DNA from: Lamellibrachia columna
Lineage: Eukaryota; Annelida; Polychaeta; Sabellida; Siboglinidae
Assembly: GCA_963662155.1 (NCBI GenBank)
Contig: OY759263.1
Span: 41,264,584-41,328,583, forward strand
Length of the DNA: 64,000 nt
Direction: 5' to 3'
The translations under genes were made by a program, and so were the position numbers. The notes below the pieces were generated by a model that saw only the letters and a list, made by a program, of their open reading frames with translations, did not search any database and was not told where the DNA came from. Position 1 is the first letter of the stretch. Each line of letters opens with the position of its first letter. Below, piece by piece: positions 18,227 through 31,900 of the stretch.

Positions 18227-21200
18227 ATGGTGCCGCCACAGTCTTCTATAGGTTAGTGTCACGTTTTGCGTGTTTTACGTAGTGTCGGATGCAAGTAGAC
18301 TAACTCGTATAGTCATATCATAACCGCAGCATGATGTCATGAACACGAAAAATAAGAGTAAAATACGTTCAAGATTATTGTTATCTTGACGGTTTCTATG
18401 TATATAGGCCTTACATTATCATATAAGCCTACATGAATCTAACCGACAACGCCGATAAAACTGTGATATTTTATTTCGTCTGCCGTTTCATTCTTGATGA
18501 GATGCGGTAGGCATAATAGCCTACGTTTCACATCTCCCCGCCTACAACAATCGATACACCGTGTCTTAAATGTTGTAGCGCTTCGTGTAGCTAAGATATG
18601 CCCGTAAAGAAAGCGCAACGAAGTCTCGACTACGTCATGGAGTCTCAGTCCACGCATGAATTTGTTGTGTTTGCGGGGAAATGCTGTTTGGAAAGTTTTC
18701 GACTAGATCTGGTCTTTTCGCCACGACTCTAGCTAATAACACACAATGTCATGTTATTGCATGCACACAAAGTGTACGACACAAGATGGGCGATAATCCC
18801 GGTCTGTTCTAGCGCACAAGAAGTGCACTTTGGTAGACGCATGCTAACGTTAAAACCGTAACCGTAGATAGCCCAACACGCTATCGGTTGTAGCCCGATT
18901 TAAGCATGCCGCACACAAGCGAGGATATACCCGGATTATCGCCCTGTGATAATTAGTAGCGCCATGACATTGATGGTGTGTGGTGTCCCGCAGTGCGCCT
19001 TATGTGGTCGAACGCCGCGCGGGCCGTGCCAATGATGTGGCTGGACGTGCTGGCGACCGCCGTCGTCAACCAGACGTGGATCGTGTACCGCGGGGCCGAG
19101 TTCACCACGTGGCTGCTACTCATGTCGCTCATGAGCATCGGCTACCTGCCCTTGCGGCGTCGACATGTCGACGGTAGCGCCATCTCGCGACTCGCCGAGA
19201 CGTGGCTGTGCTACACCGTGCAGTGGGCCGCCTTCCGCCTGATCCTCTACCCGCTGCACGGCCTCGCCACGGTCGCCCTACTGTCTCTCTTCTGTCTGCC
19301 CACCCCCGTCGCCATCCGATGGATGCCCTTGCTCTCCGTTGCCCCGCCGGCTCTCATGTACGTCGGGTACGCGGCGTTTAAAAAAAAACTCCGTGGTCCG
19401 GTAGCGGTCACTACGGGGCAATTCTCCGACGAGTCGCTGGAAGGCGTGACGACCAACACGAACGTGTCGAATATGCGCCCCCTCGACAGCATCTACGCTA
19501 GCCTTCTCCTGCCGCCGAACCAGCCGCCGCCGACCACGTCGACAACCTTGGCGACGGTGACTGTCCAGCTGGTGCCAAGGCGACATACCCTACTGCACTG
19601 CATGCCGCCGACACAGAGCAGCTTTCAGGTGGGTCCTCAGTCTGCTCCACGAGAACATCGCCAGTTCGACTAGTCGAGGACTTTCTGCGAGCTACTGTAT
19701 GTTCGTACGGCAAATTACAGTCAGTCACCACCTCGTCATCTTGTCGATGTCTGGTAGCAGAAATCCGCAAGACCCCTAAACGTATCTGAATGATTACGAT
19801 CTTCGTCCGTTGGTTTGTCGCACATGCTCAAAGTGGCTCGCTGACAACTTCGGGTTTGTATTCAACACATGATCTATTATTCGCATGCCTTTTGACAAAC
19901 GTACTCCTCTAAACAAATGTAAACAATGTAAACAAACGCAAATAGCCGTAAGGAACGTCTCCTACGCTCGTAAGACCGTCACATTTTGGAAAACCCGTTA
20001 ACCGTAAAGCCGGGTTTATACTTGGCGAAATCGTCGCGTGCGACGAGGTGATGCCGTTACGTGCAACCAGATTACAGCTGGGTCGTCCCGTGCAAACTGT
20101 ACCTCGCAGCGACGTCGCATGAAATATAGACCTGGTCGTATTATGAAGCGACTTATTTTGAAGCAACGCAACGCGATCGTCGCCGACGTGTCATCGTGTA
20201 GTGTGCCGCACTTTAAGACGGGCCTACGACAGTCGTATACGGGATTTTGGTCGCGTCATGGATCGTCGTAGAGATTTCTATATCTACGACGATCGCTTTG
20301 ACAGTCTTACATCGCCTTTTAGTGTGCGGCATTCTACGATCGTCGCCGACCAGTTGGCAACGATCGTATAGGCCTAATATTAGCCAATCTTACACATGTT
20401 CAGTCATGCTACTTGCAGCCATACAAAATACAACGCTGAAAATAAAGACGGCAGACATATGTTCAGGGGGAAAGGAAACCCAATTAATTTACCTCTGGCT
20501 TGAGCACTTCTTTCTATTTGAGTGTTCGTCCACGTGTTATTCCAATAGGAACATCAAGGTCAAAATGTTGGTGCTGTATATTGTTTTGTTTGCAGTAGTT
20601 GCCCATATTGTATACGTGATATAAACAAATAGTTATCTAATTACATAGAGCAATATCACTGGAATACTAGATGAAACAAAATGCAAAGACAGTAAGAAAC
20701 ACTGCAGTTGACGAAGGACATGTTAGTTATTACTGGTTGGATACGTTTTCGTGCTACTACTGAAAAAATGCAACATGACTAAAATGTTGGTTCACTATTT
20801 CCGTAAAATGACGCCATCGCGTCATGTAGTGTACGGCGGGTTTAACCTTTTCTAATGACGTAATCATCGACTCTTCGCCGCGACGTTATCACTTCCTGTA
20901 AACCCGGCTTAAAACTTGGCACGCGATCTTTTATTTGGCGATTAAAATAAACAGAAAAGGCCGTTCCGGTAGGTGGCTTCAACCGACAGACCTATTTTCA
21001 TAATCATCACGATCGCTATCCAGGCGTAGCACCTAATCTTCCCTATTGAGGTACAGGTTAAAGTTCCGTCCATGTTTGATATGGCGTTAAACATTATGTT
21101 TCAGATGATGCCAGTTGAGACGAATCAATGTGATATTCGGGCGCAGAGTCAAACAACGGATCCTGTTACGCGCAGCGACCCCATGGAAGTAGCAGCGCCG

Positions 21201-21746
21201 CGTAGCGACGAACCGTCGAGCAACATCATCATACATCCACCGCCTAGCGAGCAGACTGTAGAAGCACCACGGGTGCCGGTCACGTGCCAGTGTCGGGAGA
21301 GTCTCCGTCTGTTGACAACACACAATAACTCCTCAGCTGCGGCACAGACCGCTCCGGGCTTCCATAGCGAGCTGCCGTGCGAGAAGACATCGTCACGGAG
21401 TTCCGAGGCACAGACCGACCCGCCGTCACGAGCATCATCTAGCGATTACACGGAACAACGACCGTCGGCAACTGCGAGCTTGCTCAACACACTGCTAGCG
21501 AACACGCTCAGTCTCATGCCGCCTGACGAGGCCATGGCCTACGCCATGGGGGTGCCGCTGGGTTTCGGAGGGCGCATTAAGAGCGAGGCTAACCCCCGTC
21601 TCGTCGTGTCGCCGATCGCACGGACCGCCATGGAACACTTCCGAACCCGAGACGAGGACGCCTGGTTCACGCAGAGCGAACAGTATTACGTCGAACGACT
21701 GGGAACCTTCAACAAGATCTGGAGGTTGCTGCGATCTCTCAAATAA
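18227..21746 (+). CDS. Predicted three-exon gene for a 433-aa multi-pass membrane protein
   Basis: Exons: 18,227-18,251 (8 codons plus 1 nt, donor G|GTTAGTG), 18,994-19,628 (acceptor GTGTCCCGCAG, donor TTTCAG|GTGGGT) and 21,105-21,746 (acceptor TATGTTTCAG). Phases agree at both introns (25 + 635 nt = 220 codons; exon 3 = 214 codons with stop). Exon 2 gives MWSNAARAVPMMWLDVLA and about four hydrophobic segments: LDVLATAVVNQTWIV, TWLLLMSLMSIGYLPL, LCYTVQWAAFRLILYPL, and a long one from LATVALLSLFCL to VAPPALMYVGYAAF. A Lys run (FKKKLR) then starts a Ser/Thr/Pro-rich tail with a final folded-looking block (DEAMAYAMGVPLGFGG to NKIWRLLRSLK). I recognise no family. Exon GC is far above the introns. 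Exon 1 is very short and is the least certain piece. Confidence 0.6.
20007..20911. mobile_element. MITE-like element with inverted AAGCCGGGTTTA ends
   Basis: AAGCCGGGTTTATA at 20,007 is mirrored by TGTAAACCCGGCTT ending at 20,911, giving about 14-bp terminal inverted repeats on a roughly 0.9-kb non-coding segment. It lies in intron 2 of the membrane-protein gene. No target duplication is clear and ACTTGGC motifs recur just outside the right end, so the boundaries may be nested. Confidence 0.5.
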
Positions 21747-21747
21747 A
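21742..21747 (+). terminator. Poly(A) signal overlapping the stop codon
   Basis: AATAAA at 21,742-21,747 contains the TAA stop (21,744-21,746) of the membrane-protein gene. This leaves almost no 3'UTR. Confidence 0.55.
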
Positions 21748-22539
21748 GTACCTCGTGTGACACCGGCGTCTTCGTCGCTGCGTGCAGTGGCTTTCTTGGG
21801 ACATGTGTCGGTGATCAAACTTTAGAAACAACTTAGTAGTGAACGTTGCCGGGACGGTGATGAGGGTGGTTTTCGCTAAAGCGAACGTTTCATGCGGTAG
21901 AAGTAGAACTACATCCGGTGTGTGCGAAGCGTTGGACACTTCGCGAAAGATTATGACATGGATCCATTAGAATGAATCTCGCGTCCACGCACAGACGTAC
22001 AAGTGCATGTGTGATTCAGCAGCTGTCTTGCGTTGTTCCATGATGGACAATCTAATGAAAGCGGGTTGATTGGGTAAACGAACGTAGTCTCCGTCGCGTG
22101 ATGTCGACAGAGCGCGTGAACGTCATCAGCGTCAACTTGATTCAGAGATTGTGCCATGGTACGCGTGGATAGCACTTGACTTTCACATGACTTGTTTCTG
22201 CGTGAATTCGAATGCGCAGTTTCTGCCACTCGTGTCTCGATCAACGGACGAGCGAGATGGCAGGCGAAACGTAGATATTAGTAACTAATTACGTCACATC
22301 ACATTCCGTCAGGTATCCGCGAAATGAAATTCGAGCCACTGTTAGCAAAAACGGGAAATGGTCGTGTTGAAATGGTCGTGTTCACCGAGAGTTTTGTTAT
22401 TGTTCTCGCAAAAGTAAACACGAACTATCACAATTACACATAAACGAAGTGTAATTTAAGTATGTCAAATTACAATTGTGTCTACATAACCAATGTATTA
22501 TTACTATGTGGTAAGCATAGTGTATTACACGGGGTTATA
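21748..22539. other. No gene seen
   Basis: Intergenic sequence. Short frames on either strand show no domain, splice pattern or composition supporting a gene. Confidence 0.5.
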
Positions 22540-22672
22540 AATTACACACGTACATTACACGAGGTAATCCATTACACGCGTACATTACACGAGGTAATCC
22601 ATTACACACGTACATTACACGAGGTAATCCATTAAACACGTACATTCCACGAGGTAATCCATTACACACGTG
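22540..22672. repeat. Minisatellite, about 30-bp unit x 4-5
   Basis: Direct repeats of ATTACACGAGGTAATCC followed by ATTACACACGTAC. The unit contains the small inverted repeat GGTAATCCATTACAC, so each unit could fold. Confidence 0.93.
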
Positions 22673-23344
22673 GCAGACTCACGCATATCAATTGCAAGCA
22701 TCGCTTTACACAGGGAATGCTTACATGTTACGCCATTTTCTCTTTGTTGTGTTACACCAGTTCGGCTTGTAGCCTTCACATAAAATGCTTACTGTTTACA
22801 CGTGTTGTTTTGCAGAATGAAATTGAAACATACCATCATTATTCTATATATAAAACTACGTGCAGGCCTTCACCTAAAATGGCCATTATTTTCGAATGCA
22901 CAAATTAAGCATGCGTGCTCTGAAATGGACCCAACCTAACCAGAGCCAGTCGATTGTGTGTACGCTTTCTTGTACACATTTAGCGCCTCTACTCACACGT
23001 CGTATTAATGGCATCACATATGTAATTATAATATTTTAGTGTATGCCTACATATTACGTGTTTAACTTGTTCGCAGTAAGGGTGTGCATCTGTTTTTGAC
23101 TTCTGTGGTGTTTCTGTAGTTCCGTCAAGGAATTGTGTAACTGTTGCCATAGGTACCAACCCGGCAACCCTGGGTGATGCACAACTGTAAGACTGATAAT
23201 ATAAATCCGTATGACCGCAAACGAACCCGTGCGACTGTCTGCATCCGCTCGTTTGTCGCTGGGATATTAATTTGGATCTCGCAAGACTTTGGCGTAGCGA
23301 CTGCGCACAACTAAAATATTAGCGAGAGTTGCTTATCGGACGTA

Positions 23345-23455
23345 TTTTGAACTGATGATCTGTTATTGAACTGATGATATGTTACTGAAATTATGATCTG
23401 CTACTGAACTGATAATCTGTTATTGAACTGATGATCTGTTATTTGCATAACACAT
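23345..23455. repeat. Minisatellite, about 20-bp unit x 5-6
   Basis: Degenerate repeats of GAACTGATGATCTGTTATT. Sequence from here to 26,190 otherwise shows no supported gene or element. Confidence 0.9.
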
Positions 23456-26190
23456 CCCGTAATACAAAAAAAAGCCTTGTTCAAAACGCACCCAACTGTA
23501 TGTATACATGTCAACCTGCGATGATCAAATAACTGAGATTATTAGTGAATCGACGCCGACGCCGACCCCGCGTAGGCCCGGCTTCCTCGCATCTGCATAG
23601 TCGCACTGGCGTGATCTATCGCTCTACTCCTTCACATATGATTATAATCCATCAAAGCAAATAAAACAAACACAATAAAAGAATGCAAAAGAATCTAAAT
23701 ATATTGATATTTACATAGACAAAATAATCATTATGATGAATGTGTGTGCATATACGTTCTTGTCGATGGTGGCCGTTTGTCTACTTTCCGTGATACTTCC
23801 TTCGACTGTACACAGCTCTGTGAGTCTGAGCTGCTGTTCACCTTCACCGAGAGCTGGACAGCAAATGTCTCCTTGGCCAATTCTGAGCGAAATAGTCAAC
23901 ATACAGTGTCACTGTTGCTTCGACTTTGCTATGAGGCATGATGAGACACACTAGTTTTAATAATTTGGCGAACGGTTTTTGGCCTTCATACAAAGTCCGC
24001 TTTTCCTTGGCAATTCAGGAAGCACCGATCGAGCCCTTGGTCCATCAGCGGCAGGTCTATGTCGGTGGCCATGGCAAGGCCAGGAAAGTGAAACTATGTA
24101 GTTGGGTCCTATGATACTTATATTGTTTTGTAAAAAAATCTTATTTACATTGTAATTGGTAGACATTTTGTTTTTGTGGTATCGTTTTCATCGTTGTTCA
24201 TACACCAGTAGCATTTGACATGCGCATAAGAAGCAATGCAAAAAAATAATAAAAAAATCAAGAAATGTTTGTATTCTCATTTAAGAACGCCTACTTAACA
24301 TAATAACATGCAAGAACTACTTTCCCGCGACTTTTTTCCACACCAGTCTCAACAGTGGTACACCTGCCTGACTTCGAGCATTAGTGAAGAGTCGATGCAC
24401 ATGTCAACCACTCTGAATGAGACGTGACTGAAGGCAAGCCACAACCAATCACAGCCAAGATGCACGCAGCCCACCAGGTCATCAAGAATATGCAAGTCCC
24501 ATAAACACGTATAGCTACAGAATAACGAAGTATGTCCGCACATCTCATTTTTTATCACGCTTCTGAACTCACAATTTGACCATTTTAGAGTACGTTAGAA
24601 AGTATCGAATAAAACAGGTTTTCTTTTGCAACAGTGATGGAATGTTAAACATGTACTGATAAAGTAAATAAAACTCATAAAAACCTGCACGCAGATAAAC
24701 TTCATCATGACATAAACCGTGTTTGCGAAAATGGTTTATCATTGTCATCTGCTCACTTGCACACGTGTACGGATATGCCTCAGTTATAATAATTGTAATT
24801 TCGTATATATAATACAGGGGTGTAGCTAGTTAGCTAAAGCAACATTAATAATTTGTAATCTGTGCATTTTGAAGTCGACATAACATATAAAAAGAATGAT
24901 CATTCTTCTCGATGAAAATCCGCGAGCCCATTCTTGACCCAATCCCTGGTAAAATGTGAATGTGAACCTTCAGTATATCACATAGGTTTGTATAAAAAGA
25001 AGTTTTAAAGTGATAAGGTGTTGAGGTATTATGCCACATAGCGATCCTGGACTACTAATAGACACGTGTCCATTTCCTGCAGCAAGTGACCCATGAACGA
25101 CAGATACATTGTCCTCCTCCAGTACTGGTTAATTGGGGGTGTCAATTATGTCAGCGGGCACTTTCTCACGGTGCCTACGTCTACCAGCATTGCGCAACTT
25201 GCTCGCCTCAATCTCACATCTTCCTGCTAGCTTTACATCATTGTGTATATACGTCTGGTGTCGGTCCTCTCCTGGTGTAGCTGGGCAATTGTACGGGTTG
25301 CCTCGTTGGCTGCCTCCACTGTCACACTGTAGGAATGTGGTCAGACTCTGGAGGACATGTTCAAATGTCACTAGTGTTTGGATGAAGTAAAACGTTTTGA
25401 TGGACAGCACTTTGCGTCTGACCTTACCGTCCCAATGTCCTTCCTAATATTCCAGGGCAGTGACTACAACAACGAATACAGACTTGAATCTATACGGTGC
25501 GTTCGCACGACTGGATCTCGTCTCACCGAGCGATAACATAGTAATCCTTTCTTTCATACTTTCATATGTACATCCTCGTCTAACTGAAACTCAGCCTGTA
25601 GGACACGCAACCTTTTGGCTTAGTAGTCGAAGGAGAGTCTGCTGGACTGTGTCCATCATACTTCTCACTGATAGCTCTGTGCAGGCATGCACAGTTACCA
25701 TGTTAACATCGTGTCCTTTGCAATGCTTGGACTCACCGATGGATGTCAGTCATGTTGGCAACACCTTCGAATCAACGCCTGCGCATCTTGGATACCACAA
25801 TCCCACATTCTTCCCGGGTAGCTATAAACGTTGTGGTCAAGCAATGCCACCATTTGTGTTGTCGACCACTTCCGGTGTCCACAGCTAGGTCTAGGAAGGG
25901 CAGACCTTCCGGTCAAATGTCAGAATGTTCTTCACCATGACCATCACTTCACCCACTTGCTCGGCAGCTTGTAACGGTTCATCGACGTCAACTGTGATTT
26001 AAGGCTGTGATTTAAATCTCACACGGCGGAACTAATGATTTGGAGGTTGCCATTGGTTGAGAGGGAACGGAAGCCTTATCTGATTTCCGCATAACTGAGG
26101 GTCTTGATTGCAGGGTATGTGCAGATTGGGAATAAACCGAGTGTCTTAACACTGAAGTGGGGGGAAGTGTTGCCATATTGACGTAGAAGC
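23456..26190. other. No feature seen
   Basis: AT-rich intergenic DNA. Open frames up to 142 codons (for example 25,460-25,888) have no recognisable motif and ordinary background composition. Confidence 0.45.
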
Positions 26191-26250
26191 ACGTACGTAC
26201 GGCTGTACACACGTACGTACGGCTGTACACACGTACGTACGGCTGTACAC
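26191..26250. repeat. Perfect tandem repeat, 3 x 20 bp
   Basis: ACGTACGTACGGCTGTACAC three times without change. Each unit is rich in palindromic ACGTACGT and GTAC. Confidence 0.97.
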
Positions 26251-27169
26251 ACGCATGGTTGCATGGTGTGGGCAGTATTACATTGAAGTCGGTGGTTTTG
26301 TCCCTTGACCTATCGGCCCATTGTTTATGCAAGCGGCGCCAACGAGTGAAGCGAAATATGCAAATGGACACTGCAACATCTTACGATAGTGATAAAAAGA
26401 AGCAGAGAATGTCGGCCGTACGAGATGGAAGCTATTGTTGCGCATTTGGTCTCAAGAACAGGTGGGATTGGACTGAGGTGGACTCTCAAAATGATGGGAG
26501 GTGGGAGATGATTGGTCTCTGCTACCTTTTGCTTCTCATCCTCTGTCAATGCAAGTGTTCCAAATATCTTCCGCCCTCTTCCAGTGGCGTATTTGGGGGC
26601 TTTAGGCCATGCCCCTTTGGCTTATTGTGTTTTCCCAGTATTTTCCGTTGCGCCGCTACATGGTAGCATGGTAAACTAATTGGTGACTAAGTGTGCCCCC
26701 CCCCCCCGGCTCCCCTTTGCGAGATCCTACATGCACCCTCCTATTCACCACCCTACTATTTCCTCCGTCCTTACACCCAGTTCCCCCAAATACACGAACG
26801 TGTCAACATGTTTAACCACCTGTGTCCATCGACAATAATTATACATATCTGTATGTCCATTGGGTCCACTGTGCAGCGTTCATCGCCTCATTCTACTCCC
26901 TTACATAGAGGCGGCGGTAGAGGTCGTGGAAAAAGTAAGCGTGGATTCCGGACGTAATGAGCCAAAACCAGTTCGGAACTATGTAACTATAAATTTTACA
27001 CTGACACACACTAACCGTTTCACACGTGTATATTCCGTGACTTGCCACCTGCACAATGGCGTCAAGAAGTAGAAGAAATTAATAAACTAATAAAATATAA
27101 GTAATTGATTAGGAGTACGTTTATCTTGACTAGTGGCGATACTTCCGTAACTCAACCCGCGCACGACGT

Positions 27170-27640
27170 CACGTGATGTTACGGTGTTCTGTATCCCCAA
27201 TCTCCTCCAGCGTAATGCATACAAGTTGTTTGTTCACCATCACCCATGCAACAATTATCCTCCCTTGCCATATTTCCTCTCTCACCACGTCCTTACTGAT
27301 TTTCTCTGATACAATGATACCGACACCATTGCTCTTTCCATCTCCTCCCGCGTGAAACATATTATACCCCCACCCGCCAGTGCCCTCGCTCTATCTCCCT
27401 TCCAACTTGGTCTTTTGGATGCACAACACCTCTAATTTCCTTCTATCATGTTTGTCACTTCTAGTGATTTTTCCCCCATTGTTCCCACATTCAAACTTCC
27501 TGTCCGGACTTCACATTTGGGTCGCTGCCGGTGGAACGATCCACCCGGACTTCGCGGATTTTTCACCACTGCCGAGACACGCGGCGCGTCGGCTACCCCG
27601 GACGCGGTAGCTATATCGACTTCCTGTATCTGTTCCATTC
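27170..27640 (-). pseudogene. Non-LTR retrotransposon endonuclease relic
   Basis: The - strand carries RPKCEVRTGSLNVGTM and EKSLEVTNMIEGN (27,638-27,432), then NGVGIIVSEKISKDVV and GRIIVAWVMVNKQLVCIT (27,360-27,169). This is the start of an APE-type endonuclease as in RTE/CR1-like elements (the TGSLNVGTM and NGVGI-V segments). The two frames differ and everything downstream is missing, so it is a short dead 5' fragment. Confidence 0.65.
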
Positions 27641-27726
27641 ATGTATTTTTGGACGTCACAGCCACTGCGGCGCTGCCCTGGCTGACCCACAGTGCGGTAA
27701 ATATTCGGATGTTTCATTTCCCTTGG

Positions 27727-27870
27727 GTGAGCTGTCTGCCAAGCCTATCGAACCCCTCCTGTCTGGGTTTTTAGATCAGAGATTTCCTTCTCCTAGGTGA
27801 GCTGTCTGCCATGGCTATCGAGCGCCATGCACATGCCCGGATTTTAAACCAGAGATTTCCTTCTCCTGGA
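27727..27870. repeat. Short tandem duplication, about 72-bp unit x 2
   Basis: The blocks GTGAGCTGTCTGCCA and AGAGATTTCCTTCTCCT each occur twice in the same order. Copies differ by several bases. Confidence 0.85.
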
Positions 27871-28929
27871 TCCCTAGCACATTCGCCTGGGGCCGCAAGG
27901 TGCCCAGTATCCATGGTGAACTACAGGGAGGTTGTACCAACCGGATAATGTTTGACGGCAGACAAATTTTATCACGAAAACAGCCAATGGCAATGGGCGC
28001 CGTCACCATAACAGTGGCGCCACAAGGAGTACAACAATGAGGGCTGGGAACCAGCTTTTCATAGAAGGCAAGAAAATAAGTAACGCCTCGAACCAAGCAT
28101 CGTCTCAAAACCCCAATGTGCACGAAAGACCACAATGCTTAAACTACATTATGCACATACGCAAGAAAATTGTGCACGGTGATTGGTTGAGCAGCTATGC
28201 GAATAGCCAGTGCGATCTAATAAATAGGTAGTTACCGAACCATTCGCAAGACGGCGTGTATTGAATTCCCGCAACATCAACGGGATTTCGTGCGAGAATT
28301 CAAAAAAAGATAGAACGGAACTCGAAGTCGGAACATTGGTAAATAGACGTTTCTTGCCATTTTGTCTGGCTGTGCTAATTCAAAACGCTCAGATTCTTAA
28401 AAATATGGGACCATACTATAAAAAGTATGTTAATAACCGGAATTGGAAATTAGCCACTGATTTGTTATATGTATTTTACGTCAATTTTCTCCGCCATTTT
28501 GATGCGGAGTTCACTGCACTTGCCGCTTCGTTGTATCCTTCCTTTGTTGATCCACGTTTTAGCTTTTCGCGTCAGCGGTTTACTTAGCGATGCTTCCCAA
28601 TTAAGTGTTCGATGTTGCGTGTTTGAATGGAATGTTCGAAATTAAATCTTTCACTTTATCTGCGGTTGTCTGTCGAACTGTAGTTGAAATACGAGGCCTT
28701 GAAATAAAGAGAAGCTATCGCTGAACTCGCCCGCGGCCACGGTCAAATATTGACATTTCTCTGCTGCCAGACAGCGGTGTATCGTGTGCTATTGATTGAG
28801 GTTCACAGTGAGTTCGCCGAGTACATTTTGTGCATCGTTGTGCAACTGGTGTTTTGTATTATTACTTCTATGTTTTATTAACAATCATCACAATAACGTG
28901 GATATGCAGCGCCAGCATCAGGCGTATAC
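27871..28929. other. No supported gene
   Basis: Contains one 108-codon frame (28,261-28,587) with PYYKKYVNNRNWKLATDLLY and SLYPSFVDPRF, vaguely like hAT transposase, too weak to call. The rest is featureless. Confidence 0.4.
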
Positions 28930-28940
28930 TTGTCTTAGGT

Positions 28941-31900
28941 TTACTTAGGTTCTTCCTGACCGTAGGCGGTGGCCTCGGTGGTCAGATCTTCAATTTTCCC
29001 TTGGAATTTTCTATGACTTCCTGGCAAGGCAGCTTTGTAGTTGTAGAGAAACTCCTCAGTACTCCAATGTCTATCTAGACGGTTTTTAAATGAGTTGACA
29101 CTTGGAGCAGTTACAACTACTTCCGGTAGATCATTCCATAATCTGGTAACTCTAAGTGAGAAGCTTTCTTTTCTAACATTTGTACAAGCACGTTCTATAA
29201 ACAATTTCAAACTATGACCCCTTGTTCCTTCCCTTGTATCACTGTCTTTGTGCAGCTTGACAATGTTAGATACATCACTGTCATATTTCCCATGGAGCAG
29301 TTTATATACCTCAATCATATCACGACGAGTTCGTCTATGTGCAAGTGTAGGAAGTTTCAATCTCTGAATTCTTTCCTCATAAGGAATATTCTTCATACCA
29401 GGAAGCTGTTTTGTTGCGCGTCTTTGCACATTTTCGATGGCATCTTTGTATTTCTGTTTATAAGAGGACCATATTAATATTGCATAATCTAGATGACTCC
29501 TAACTAAAGCTTTATATAATGGCAAAAAATGATGTTTATTTAGGGTTGTAAAGGACCTAATAACTGCCATGATACTATTTGCTTTGTTTATTTTTTGGTT
29601 GATGTGTTTATCAAATTCTAGGTTTGAATCAATTATAACCCCAGTGTCTTTTTGTTCTTCTATTCCTCCTAATTCATGGGCAGTATTATCTATCTTCAGG
29701 TTGTATGCATACTCTTGCTGTATTGTTTCCCCTACATGCATTAAATTACATTTATTTGGGTGGAACCTTAATAACCATTTACTTGACCAAGATGTTAAAT
29801 AATCTAAGTCGTTCTGAAGTGCATGTTGGTCATGTGGACTAGTAATCATTTTGAAAATCTTTGTATCATCCGCAAACATATATACATTTGAAACTATATT
29901 CTCAGGAAGATCATTTATGTATAAAACAAATAGGATCGGTCCTAATACACTGCCCTGTTACCACTTGTTATATTTGCCCACTCAGAATTTGTACCATTTA
30001 CATTGACCTGCTGTACCCGGTCAGACAAGAACGCCTGGATCCATCTTAGTGTGTAATACTCTATACCATACGATTTAAGTTTGCCTATCAATCTTTTGTG
30101 AGGGATGGTGTCAAATGCTTTCATGAAGTCCAAATATACAATGTCTACAGATTCCCCTCTATCTAAAGCTTTGGTCCATGAGTCAATAACATTTAATAAT
30201 TGGAGTACCGTAGATCGACCTTTAATAAAACCAAATTGTTGCGTACTAAATAATTTATTCCTAATCACATGATTGACAATATGATCTTTGACACATTGTT
30301 CCATACATTTACACATTATACTTGTTAAGCTGACTGGTCTATAATTTCCTGCGTTTTTTCGATTACCCTTCTTAAATATGGCTGAAATCCTTCCCTGTTT
30401 CCATTCCTTTGGTAGTTCACCCACAGCCAATTAATTATTAAATAGCCTAGCTAGTGGTTTACATAGATGATTAGATAGCTCTTTCAACAACCTAGGATGA
30501 ACACCATCTGGCCCTACCGATTTACACATATTAAGGTTATCAAGTCTTTTTTTTATCATTTCCTCATCAATAATCAATTCTTCCATGTTGTGCCTTAACT
30601 TCACTGGTGGAATATGAGGGATATCACCATCTGGCTCTATAGTAAAAACACTTGAAAAAAAATTTCCTAAGACATCTGCCTTTTCCCTATCAGAATCTGT
30701 GAGTCTAAATTTAGGATCTTTAGGGTCTGTGTTCAGATCTGAAACACCTTCCTGATTCTTGGTTTTGGAGTTCATATATTTCCATACTGCTTTTGGGTTT
30801 GTCTTAGATTCTATTGCTAACTTCATCTCAAATTCCTTCTGTATCTTCCTCGTTAATTTACGGACTTGATTTCTAGCCCTACAATATTCAGTATAGTATT
30901 TTCCTTCTTTTGTCTCCATATAACGTTTCAATAAAGTGTGTTTTTTCTTAATTTTCTTTACTGATTCCTTGTTATGGGGTACTTTTCCTTTATGTCTGTT
31001 AATATTACTCACAAGTCTATGAGGGATGAATTCATCCTCTATCTTTTTAATATATTCTTTAAAACCTAACCATTGATGGTTTATAGTGCTCGTGCCAAGT
31101 ATCTCGCCCCAGTCTGTGTGGTCTAGTTTCGTCTTCATACTATTATAATCCCCTTGGTCGTAATAATATTTAAGTCGTGTATGGCTTGCTATTTCTGCAT
31201 AGCACCTAAATGTAATGATGAGGACAGAGTGATCACTCTTACCAAGTGGGCTTTCATACACTATATCATCTATCACCTTTTTCATTTGTGAAAACTAAAT
31301 CAAGAATGTTCGATTTATTTCCTAATCGCCCCCCTTGTTGGGAGTGTGACATGTTGGAAGAGGAAATTATCTCTTATTCCTTCTTTAAATTTAGTGTCTG
31401 GGCTATTAGTATTCTCTGAGTGTGCACCAGTTTTGCCAGTCTATGTTGGGGTAGTTAAAATATCCAAGCAAGAGAAGATGTGAGTGTTTATAGCGCATTA
31501 CCTCACTAATCAGTTCATTTAATTGTTCATTATTGGTGCCAGAGCTGCCCGGGCTTTTATATACACATCCTATCAGAAAAGTGTCTTTTTTGTTTAATTT
31601 TATCTCAACCCATATCGATTCTTGAAAGTTGGTTCCTAAATATACGAAAGGGTTTTGCGTTTAGTGTTTTGTGGGTATATATACAAACACCTCGTCCTTG
31701 CTTATCGGTGTTATGGTATAAATCATAGTCACTAAAACCTAGTTCAGCCGTGTTTAATAGAAATTTCTGGTTTTTTGGTTTAACCTCGGTGATTGCAATC
31801 ACCATACACTTATGTGATTCAACTCGAGCTTTGAACTCAGTAAATTTATTGATTAGACTATCAGCGTTGGTGTAGAAACATTTTAACTGTTTATGTGTAT

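Noticed and set aside
25129..25940. Overlapping frames of 85-142 codons on both strands
   Set aside because: No family motif, no splice structure, composition like background.
28261..28587. 108-codon + frame resembling hAT transposase (VDPRF motif)
   Set aside because: Similarity too short and no second conserved block nearby.
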